From Bacteroidales bacterium (GTDB lineage: Bacteria; Bacteroidota; Bacteroidia; Bacteroidales; JAQXIO01): a stretch of 64,000 bases of DNA. A program made the position numbers and the translations under genes. Numbering within the stretch: the stretch's first letter is position 1; each line of letters starts with the position of its first letter. The notes under the pieces are model-generated. The model worked only from the letters and a program-made list of their open reading frames with translations. It made no database searches and was not told the origin of the DNA. Of the stretch, positions 46,499 to 54,000 are shown in pieces. Where the stretch lies: contig JAQXIO010000038.1 in assembly GCA_029007825.1 (NCBI GenBank), positions 1 to 64,000 on the forward strand. The letters are read 5' to 3'.

Positions 46499-47203
46499 AT
46501 GAATATGAAGAATCTGGCAATAGTAATATTTATTATTCTGGGCGGTTTAGGATCGGCATACTGCCAGGAAAATCCGGATAAATCGTTCAAACTGAAGATC
46601 GTAAATAAAAAAGGCAAGCCGGTAAAAAACTCCAATGTCATCTTCCAGATAAACAATTCTTCCAGACCAAAAAAGATAGACCCGGCAGGAATATCTGTAA
46701 TACCGGGCATCAGCGATAAAGACACGCTCTATATCAGTGCCCCGGGTTATACTACGGTAGTACTTCCGGTAGCAGACCTCGATTCGATAGAATTGCTCTT
46801 TTCTAAAAAAGGATTCAAGGATAAAGATAAAGAAGTAAACATTGGCTACCAGACCGTCTCACCCGATAAAAATACACAATCAGTAAACCATCTGGACGTT
46901 GCACAGACAAAAGGATATTACAGAGACCTCGCTTCATATCTCCAAGGCAGGTATGGATTACAGATCCGTAATATTAACGGAAGAGCTGAGATTGTTATAC
47001 GCGGAGGCTTCAATTCCCTCCATCTCAGCCCTGCGGCGTTGATTGTTGTAGACGGGGTTATACTGGATAGCTTCAGTACGGCAAACCAACTCTACCATGT
47101 GAGCGATATTAAAAGTGTCGATATTCTCAAAGAAGCATCCATCTATGGCTCCCGGGGAAGCAATGGCGCCGTCATCATTACTACCAAACGGGGAAGGGAT
47201 TAA
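46499..47203 (+). CDS. Free-standing TonB-dependent receptor plug-domain protein
   Basis: The 234-residue protein has a signal peptide (ending GSAYCQ), an N-terminal carboxypeptidase-regulatory-like domain (about 25-105), and a SusC-type plug at about 130-230 with DLASYLQGRYGLQIRN, ALIVVDGVILD and the typical final SIYGSRGSNGAVIITTKRG. It then stops: no beta-barrel follows, and no continuing frame is seen downstream. It has its own promoter and normal ends, so it looks like a real short gene rather than a truncated SusC. A second ATG two codons in is possible. Function of such orphan plugs is unknown; it may act as a TonB partner or regulator. Confidence 0.82.
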   Translation: MNMKNLAIVIFIILGGLGSAYCQENPDKSFKLKIVNKKGKPVKNSNVIFQINNSSRPKKIDPAGISVIPGISDKDTLYISAPGYTTVVLPVADLDSIELLFSKKGFKDKDKEVNIGYQTVSPDKNTQSVNHLDVAQTKGYYRDLASYLQGRYGLQIRNINGRAEIVIRGGFNSLHLSPAALIVVDGVILDSFSTANQLYHVSDIKSVDILKEASIYGSRGSNGAVIITTKRGRD

Positions 47204-47216
47204 AAAATCCCTCCTC

Positions 47217-47480
47217 CTAATAAATTTTCACAGGACCAGCCAGACCTAACGGCCGGTAATCCCTTATATACACCCAACGTTGTGCCGTAGGATTATCTTT
47301 CAGCGACTTTGTATAATTCCCTAACAGTGTTGTCACCTTCTACGGTAATTATATTCGTCCCTTTTTAGCCGGTTGCGGATATCGAATTTTCTTTTCCCAT
47401 ACGATTGTCTTAGCCCAACCCTTGGAAGGATATGCGCCGCAACTTCCTTTCTGTAGAACACTTCGTTCACATACGTTGGA
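47217..47480 (-). pseudogene. Decayed gene remnant with frameshifts
   Basis: Between two plus-strand genes, the minus strand encodes a coherent peptide only if frames are switched. One frame gives SCGAYPSKGWAKTIVWEKK..QPAKKGR, a second NIITVEGDNTVRELYKVAER, a third SLKDNPTAQRWVYIRDYRP followed by a stop at 47217. The pieces join end to end with two or more single-base shifts, the mark of a dying gene. The family is not recognised. Confidence 0.5.
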
Positions 47481-47550
47481 ACAAATAATACTATTTTCTG
47501 TTATAAAGCTAGTATAAGACAAATATCCTTTTCTCTAAAAACGAAATAGT

Positions 47551-48234
47551 ATGAGAAACACTCTTTCTATGATACTAAAGATTGCAATCAGCAGCAGCCT
47601 GTTCTTTTCCTGTATCAGTGACGATTCCTCTTCAATAAACCCGACCATACCTATCTATCAGGACTTGAGCGTAGAATACGATATCACACAAAACAAAACC
47701 TATGTTGCGGCAAATTTCAATAAGAGCAATGCAGCTGGAACAAACGTAACCCTCGATGGAAATTCATCCATATTTTTCAATAATGAAGAACCCGATTATG
47801 CAAATATAGGCCCCTATTTTTACACAAAAACCTTTCCCGGAAAAGAGGATATTGTGTTCAGATTTACCAGAAACGGAAAAAAATTTCAGAACACGGCATC
47901 TGTAAATGAAATAGAAACAATCGGCATTCCCGCTTCATTTACCCACATCGGTAAAGATGGAACTACTATTCTCACATGGGAAGGAGCACCGGTAAGTGAA
48001 GATGAAGAAGTACAAATCATCGTTGAGACACAAAAAACAGGCATCAATATTACATATATAAATGAAACGGGCATAAACTCAGGGACGGTAGGCGTTCCGC
48101 CCGATACCCCTGCAGGAAAAGCAACACTTTACATAAACAGGAATAAAATACTGCCTTTGGAACAAACGGACGGATCGGCAGGGGGAAGAATGAAACTGAT
48201 CTATACAGTAAGCAAAAGCATTTTAATCCGATAA
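47551..48234 (+). CDS. Putative lipoprotein of unknown function
   Basis: The 227-residue protein begins with a lipoprotein signal (LKIAISSSLFFSCISDD, Cys about 22 followed by acidic and Ser residues, suggesting surface export). Residues 30-220 look like two Ig-like beta domains (DLSVEYDITQNKTYVAANF; IGKDGTTILTWEGAPV). No homologue is recognised from memory. It lies in the accessory stretch between porE and thyA with an AT-rich leader. Confidence 0.7.
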   Translation: MRNTLSMILKIAISSSLFFSCISDDSSSINPTIPIYQDLSVEYDITQNKTYVAANFNKSNAAGTNVTLDGNSSIFFNNEEPDYANIGPYFYTKTFPGKEDIVFRFTRNGKKFQNTASVNEIETIGIPASFTHIGKDGTTILTWEGAPVSEDEEVQIIVETQKTGINITYINETGINSGTVGVPPDTPAGKATLYINRNKILPLEQTDGSAGGRMKLIYTVSKSILIR

Positions 48235-48329
48235 TTAGATCTGCCGGCACCTATTCCGAATAAATCTGAGAATACGGGAACAAGTGTTTTTTTAAAACTA
48301 AGCTATAAGCGACCACCTGCTTTTCCTTT

Positions 48330-48437
48330 TCATGTTGTCAGGCATATATAATAAAGGAAAATGCATGCCGCTATAATCAATATGCTAACCAGTATAAAAA
48401 CCAGAATCAACACATTTTCCCAATCTTTTATCTTCAT
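48330..48437 (-). CDS. Candidate small membrane peptide, 35 residues
   Basis: The minus strand has an ATG at 48437 and stop at 48330 encoding MKIKDWENVLILVFILVSIL and 15 further residues, ending YYICLTT. A charged N-terminus followed by about 25 hydrophobic residues is a classic single-helix peptide. No promoter or ribosome binding site is obvious, so expression is unproven; chance cannot be excluded. Confidence 0.35.
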   Translation of the reverse strand: MKIKDWENVLILVFILVSILIIAACIFLYYICLTT

Positions 48438-48565
48438 ACTAACCGGTTTTAAATCGTCAATAACACAACTAAACAGCCATCTCCGTTTTCATGTATAAAT
48501 AATAATACCGTAAAAAATCTACCTGCTACCTGTTCACTTACCCAACAACATTATAAGTATCTCTT

Positions 48566-48840
48566 AAAAAAATACGAGAGCCGTTTTTAAATCCGGCTCT
48601 CGTTATGTAAAAGCAGAGTGCAGATGCCGAACTTTATTACAGACCCGCTCTGGACAAGCGTTGAGAGATAAAGTCGGCTCCGCACCCTTTAACTGTATAA
48701 ACTATTATATGTAATAATACAGGTATAATGTATATATAGCGAAGGGGGTGCGGAACTTCTTTACACTTCTCCTCTCACTAAATTGTCCAGATTCGTCTGA
48801 GAAAAGTGTATGTTGTTCGCATTTGAAGGGGTAAGCCCTC
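48566..48840 (-). ncRNA. Candidate structured ncRNA B (6S-like nested fold)
   Basis: A minus-strand -7 element TATATTTG (48847-48854) starts a transcript near 48840, and a strong terminator (10-base arms 48574-48583 and 48594-48603, then seven T) ends it near 48566, about 275 bases. Three perfect helices nest inside: 48783-48791 with 48649-48657 (TCTGGACAA), 48772-48777 with 48662-48667, and 48746-48754 with 48679-48687 (TCCGCACCC). The unpaired zones between helices 2 and 3 form a central bubble. This long irregular hairpin with a bubble recalls 6S RNA, but identity is not proven. A 5' hairpin at about 48822-48840 adds structure. Confidence 0.6.
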
Positions 48841-48846
48841 TTCATG

Positions 48847-48854
48847 CAAATATA
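48847..48854 (-). promoter_or_regulatory. -7 promoter element for ncRNA B
   Basis: Minus-strand TATATTTG, exact TAnnTTTG, located directly upstream of the structured region. No -33 TTTG was found at the right distance. Confidence 0.5.
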
Positions 48855-48975
48855 CTAATAATAGTCGGTTATTTTCATTGTGTCAACATTCATAATTTAC
48901 AGTATTAAATTATTTGTAGTAGCATTTTCATACAAATCGCAGATACCATTCTTATCTACGCCACCCCACAACCAT

Positions 48976-49190
48976 TAAAAACAAAGAGGCGCAAGGCTCA
49001 TTGCTCCTCTTATCTCAGGCTTTGGCCAACCTCTTAGCGGAGAAGCAGAGTCTTACGCCTGTTTTATATATGTTACGCACATATACAAACAAACGAAAGC
49101 CAATGCCCCGCCTTTAAAATCGCCAAACTTTGAGATAAGGGCAAAACTTTCAATATATATCGCTACGCAATGACATTTTGCATCGCTTTA
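48976..49190 (-). ncRNA. Candidate structured ncRNA A
   Basis: A minus-strand -7 element TATATTTG at 49196-49203 predicts a start near 49190. A terminator hairpin (48984-48994 with 49001-49011, 11 bases, one mismatch) followed by TGTTTTT ends the transcript near 48976, about 215 bases. Inside, CTTATCTCA (49131-49139 region) pairs over a long range with 49009-49017, TTTGGC pairs with GCCAAA, and a long terminal hairpin surrounds ATATGT..ACATAT near 49070. The long-range helix shares bases with the terminator, so the two could compete. No known family is recognised. Confidence 0.6.
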
Positions 49191-49195
49191 CTGTA

Positions 49196-49203
49196 CAAAT
49201 ATA
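49196..49203 (-). promoter_or_regulatory. -7 promoter element for ncRNA A
   Basis: Minus-strand TATATTTG, with a TTG at 49221-49223 about 17 bases further upstream. Confidence 0.5.
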
Positions 49204-49532
49204 AGAAAAAACACATTACGCAAGAAATTTGCCTGATTATCTTACCATTCCCGAACAAGCCTATGCTCCGATTCCATCGAACATTGAAATACCCCCTCTT
49301 TATTCAATAAACGGAATCTACACATACGGTACAATTGAAATTTACTCGGAATAAATCTGCGACACACCGGAAATCCATCTTTTTCTCCAATAAAAAATAA
49401 AACGCATTTAACCCGTCAAACATAGAACAACAGAAAAATTCATTCTGTCCTATAAAACCACAAACGAAGATAAACCATTCTGCTTGTTTATTTTTGCATC
49501 GTCCTCAATCCTGTTTTTTGGCTTGTGTTTCG
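49204..49532. other. Intergenic sequence with no recognised feature
   Basis: AT-rich sequence between the ncRNA A promoter and the thyA promoter. Reading both strands shows no convincing open frame, hairpin or repeat. Confidence 0.5.
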
Positions 49533-49540
49533 TATCTTTG
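49533..49540 (+). promoter_or_regulatory. -7 promoter element (TATCTTTG) for thyA-folA
   Basis: TATCTTTG, exact TAnnTTTG, would start transcription near 49547, 12 bases before the thyA ATG. Confidence 0.6.
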
Positions 49541-49558
49541 TAAAAAAGAGTTCACAAC

Positions 49559-50353
49559 ATGAAACAATATTTAGAATTGCTGCAACGGGTTTTATCTGAA
49601 GGTGAAATGCGGGGCGATCGTACTGGAACGGGAACAATCGGAGTTTTCGGCCATCAGATGAGATTTAACCTCGAAGATGGATTTCCGATAATTACGACAA
49701 AAAAATTACATCTGAAATCGATCATTCATGAATTATTATGGTTCCTGAAAGGTGATACGAACGTCCGTTATCTGCAGGAAAACGGAGTACGCATCTGGAA
49801 TGAATGGGCAGATCCCGATGGAGACCTCGGACACATATACGGATATCAATGGCGTTCCTGGCCTGATTATAAAGGAGGACATATCGACCAGATCAGTGAA
49901 GCCATGCGCATGATCAAGGAAGAACCCAATTCCCGCCGTATTCTCGTAAGCGCATGGAACGTAGGCGATTTGAAAAACATGAATCTTCCGCCATGCCATG
50001 CCTTTTTCCAATTCTATGTTTCGAACGGACGGCTGAGCCTGCAACTCTATCAACGCAGTGCCGACATCTTTTTAGGTGTCCCTTTTAACATAGCCTCCTA
50101 TGCCTTACTCCTGCAAATGATGGCACAGGTTTGCGATCTCAAGGCAGGCGATTTCATTCACACGTTGGGAGACGCTCACATTTACCGAAATCACATCGAC
50201 CAAGTTAAGCTACAGCTCACACGCACCCCCAAACCACTGCCCCGTATGGTAATCAACCCCGATATAAAAGATATATTCGGCTTTAAATTCGAAGACTTCG
50301 CATTAGAAGGCTACGAAGCCCATCCACATATCAAAGGGGAGGTATCGGTATGA
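49559..50353 (+). CDS. thyA: Thymidylate synthase
   Basis: The 264-residue protein has exactly the E. coli ThyA length and motifs: [16 protein letters not shown], the [20 protein letters not shown] segment, the catalytic cysteine in [12 protein letters not shown], and [20 protein letters not shown] with GDAHIYRNH. It methylates dUMP with methylene-tetrahydrofolate, giving dihydrofolate. Its last four bases overlap folA (ATGA), so the two are translationally coupled. Confidence 0.99.
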   Translation: MKQYLELLQRVLSEGEMRGDRTGTGTIGVFGHQMRFNLEDGFPIITTKKLHLKSIIHELLWFLKGDTNVRYLQENGVRIWNEWADPDGDLGHIYGYQWRSWPDYKGGHIDQISEAMRMIKEEPNSRRILVSAWNVGDLKNMNLPPCHAFFQFYVSNGRLSLQLYQRSADIFLGVPFNIASYALLLQMMAQVCDLKAGDFIHTLGDAHIYRNHIDQVKLQLTRTPKPLPRMVINPDIKDIFGFKFEDFALEGYEAHPHIKGEVSV

Positions 50354-50850
50354 AAAAGCCCCTGCTATCCATTATCGTCGCCATCGATTCCTATAACGGA
50401 ATCGGGAAAGCTCAGAAACTCTTGTGCCATTTGCCGGACGATTTAAAGCATTTTAAAACCGTCACCTCGGGACATACTGTTATTATGGGGCGAAAAACAT
50501 TCGAATCTCTGCCGAACGGCGCACTACCCAACCGCAGGAACATTGTCCTCTCCTCCAATCCGGCATTTATTGCCGAAAAGACTACCGTTTGCAAAAACCT
50601 GGATTCCGCATTGGCCCTGTCTGAAAACGAAGATGAAGTTTTTATCATCGGAGGCGCTTCCGTATACAAGGAAGCATTAGACAAATGCGACAGGTTATAC
50701 CTGACACGGATACATCACCATTTCAAAGAAGCGGACACATTCTTTCCCTCTTTTAATCAGGATGAATGGTCGGTTATTGAGCAGCAGGAATATCCGGACA
50801 ACGAAAAAAATCCTTATCCTTATACATTCGTTACACTGCAAAGAAAATAA
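50350..50850 (+). CDS. folA: Dihydrofolate reductase
   Basis: The 166-residue protein shows DHFR motifs: [27 protein letters not shown] (catalytic acidic residue Asp in LPDDL), [23 protein letters not shown] and [14 protein letters not shown]. It regenerates tetrahydrofolate from the dihydrofolate made by ThyA, and overlaps thyA by four bases. Confidence 0.98.
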   Translation: MKKPLLSIIVAIDSYNGIGKAQKLLCHLPDDLKHFKTVTSGHTVIMGRKTFESLPNGALPNRRNIVLSSNPAFIAEKTTVCKNLDSALALSENEDEVFIIGGASVYKEALDKCDRLYLTRIHHHFKEADTFFPSFNQDEWSVIEQQEYPDNEKNPYPYTFVTLQRK

Positions 50851-50886
50851 TATTCGGTCACCGGACAAATAAATCTTATAAATTAC

Positions 50887-50935
50887 AAAAAAGGGAAACA
50901 AATGAACAGAAACATCAACTTTGTTTCCTTTTTTG
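50887..50935 (+). terminator. Intrinsic terminator after folA
   Basis: Arms GGAAACAAA and TTTGTTTCC (extended by A and T runs) form a hairpin ending in a T-rich tail, 35 bases after the folA stop. Confidence 0.8.
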
Positions 50936-51052
50936 TTTTATAATATTATAGATACAAACATCTGTTCATTTAAACTATCCCATTTTTCAGATGTCTTAAC
51001 TTAAATACAATAAATACGCAGAATTTAAAGATGGTTTCGGGATTTATCTTTT

Positions 51053-51060
51053 TATTTTTG
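51053..51060 (+). promoter_or_regulatory. -7 promoter element (TATTTTTG) for the macroglobulin gene
   Basis: TATTTTTG lies 27 bases before the ATG at 51087. Confidence 0.5.
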
Positions 51061-51086
51061 AACTGTCTCTCTTTATAATTTGGCTT

Positions 51087-54000
51087 ATGAAAAAATTTCT
51101 TGTTTCTACCACTGTATTTTTTTTACTTGCCCTGCCGGCTTATTTGGTAATAGCAGAAAGCTTCAATTCTGCAGATCATATTTCCCTCGACGCATTATGG
51201 AAGAAAGCCACTCAGGAAAAAGAAGAAGACTTACCGAAATCCGCAATCTCCACCTTTTCCGAAATCCGGAATATCGCCCGCAAAACAAATAACGACACAG
51301 CTTTAATAAAAGCTTTAAACGAACAACTGAATATCGAGCAACGTATCTATCAGGGAGATTATAATACGTTAGCCCCTGAAATAGAAAAACAGGCAATGCA
51401 GAGCAACAATCCTGTTGAACAGGCATTTCTTTATTCAAAAGCTGCCGACCTCTACCTCTCTTACTACCTGCAAAACCAATGGCGCATAAACCGCCGGCCC
51501 GAAATACAGGAAACGAAAAACCTGTCATTCGACGACTGGAACTCATCACAATTCATAGACACCATTTATTCGGTATCCGAACGCTCATTCGTGAATGACA
51601 CTCTGAAAACCATCCCCATAAACGGCTATACCGAACTATTGAGTTTTTCCGATATCCCAGAGGCCTCCTGCCCTACCTTATACGACTTGTTCGTATCTAA
51701 AGCCATTGCACGGCTAAAAAGCTTCTATACGGAAAAAGCACAATCATCGGTACAAAACAACATCCTCGCTTTGTATGACAAATTGATTACGTTTGACAAA
51801 GAAACGAAAAAGACAAACGCCTTCATATACAACACACTCCAAAAAAGCAGTTATATGAGAGCAAGAGGAATTATTAGCGGTGAAGAACTTTTAAAACAAA
51901 TAACCGGACTTGAAAAGGAATATCGCAATTCACCTTACATCACGAACATCATTCTGAGTAAAATAAACTTCTATACAGAACAAGGAAACAAAGAAGCGAT
52001 AGACAGTGCATACCAAATTGCAAAAACAGCAGTAAAAGAATTCGCATCGGTTCCTGGCATCGAAAAGATCGAAAGACGATTGAATGAGATAACCGAACCT
52101 TTGTTCTTTCCATCCGGCATGTTCGGTTTTTACGACAACCGGGAACAAAACCTTCCCCATATCCAGAATCCGTTTTACTTTTCATATAAAAATATAGATT
52201 CACTCGTCATTTCATTTTATACTCTGACAGAATCTCCCGTTTCTTTGAATAACAATATACAGTTTACGGACACACTACTCCCTTCTGCAATATTTAAAGA
52301 AAATTTCTCTGTTTCTCTCAAAAACGATTCACCGTATTGGCAAAAGGAAGACAGTACCCGTTTTCCGTCACTGCCTGTCGGCCTCTATCAATACAAAATT
52401 CAGGTATTCGGAGGCGACAGTACATTCTCCCAATATTATCTGTTACCGATAAGCAATCTGGCAACTGTTTCCCGCCGTTATGAAAATGGAGATGCCAACT
52501 GTTGGGTAGTCACAGCCGGTACGGGCAAACCCGTAAAAGACGCAGATATTATTTTCTACAAACTGAACGACGAAGGAAATCTCACCGAAGTAGCCCGGAC
52601 AAAAACAGATAAAAACGGGTTAGCTACGCAGGGGGAAGTATCCGAGAGATGGACATCCTTCCGGGTATGTTATAAAAACGACACGGTATCGCTACCGCGT
52701 ATTCTTCCCTATTTTTACAGACCACAGAAAAAACAAATCGCCGTAGAACGGGAAAACATATATTTCTTTACCGACCGTAGTATTTACCGGCCCGGAGAAA
52801 TCGTCTATTTCAAAGGCATATTGGTTAAGCAACTCCCGGACGGAGAAAAAAGCATGAGCCACATCCCGGTAGAAATCACACTATCCGATCCACGGGGTAA
52901 AGAAATAACCAAAACGCATTTTACTACCAACGACTACGGGTCTGTCAACGGAACCTTCCGGATACCCGACACAGACGATAACGATGGATATTACCGCATA
53001 GCCTCAAAATACGGAGAAATCTCATTCAGGGTAGAACACTACAAGCGCCCCTCATTTGAAATTACCTTAACCGAAGACAGTATCGGCTATCTTCCCGGTA
53101 GAAATGTTATCGTTCAAGGAAATGTCCGGGCATATTCCGGACAACCGTTGCAGAATGCCACTTACCGGTTCCGTGTTACAGCCACCGATTTATATTCACC
53201 ACGCATAATGCCTCCTTTCTATCAAAGAGAACAACTCGTTACATCCGGAGAAGGCACTTGTAATTCCGAAGGAAACTTTACAATAGGTTTCCTTGCATTA
53301 CCCGATTCGGGAGCATATCGGACAATGGTCATATATACAATTACAGGAAATATAACCGATAGCCGCGGAGAAACACAAACATTCGAAAAATCCGTAACGA
53401 TCGGGAAAGAACGTCTGTGGCTCAATGGAGAAATAAAAGAGCTGATTAATAAAGACAACGATCTCAGGTTACTTATAAAAGGAACAAACATACAAGGAGC
53501 TCAAATAGGTGTTAACGGGACCTTCGAACTGCTCCATCTGACTGAAAAAGACACTCTGTCGGTTTATAAAAGCTCTTTCACAGGAGGAACCGAAATAGTC
53601 GCCGATGTTATTAATAATATGCCTTCGGGACAATACATCATCCGTGCCAAAGGCATATCATCCGCACGAGACACGGCGACATGGGAACAAAAGGTCATCC
53701 TGTATGGTACTAAAGACAAACGTCCCCCAGTCGATACAACTCTATGGGTAGTAGAAAACAATACTGAATTGCTTCCCAGCAAAGACGCATCCGTCATAGT
53801 CGGCAGTTCCAGAAAACCTCTCTATCTCCTTTACGAACTATATGGCACAAACGGACTTATTGAACGTAAAATGCTCAAACTCTCAAATAAAAATACGACA
53901 CTAAAAATCCCATACGGGAAAAATACGGAAAAAGGTGCAGCTGTCCTACTGACATGTTACTATAATAAAAAATTGATACAAAAACAAATAAGACTTACAC

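Noticed and set aside
48705..48845. 46-codon open frame at the 5' end of ncRNA B
   Set aside because: Its ATG lies directly against the -7 element, upstream of the predicted transcript start, and the sequence is explained by base-paired RNA helices.
47204..49558. CRISPR array or tandem repeats in the gene-poor region
   Set aside because: No regularly spaced direct repeats were seen; the hairpins are explained as RNA structure and terminators.
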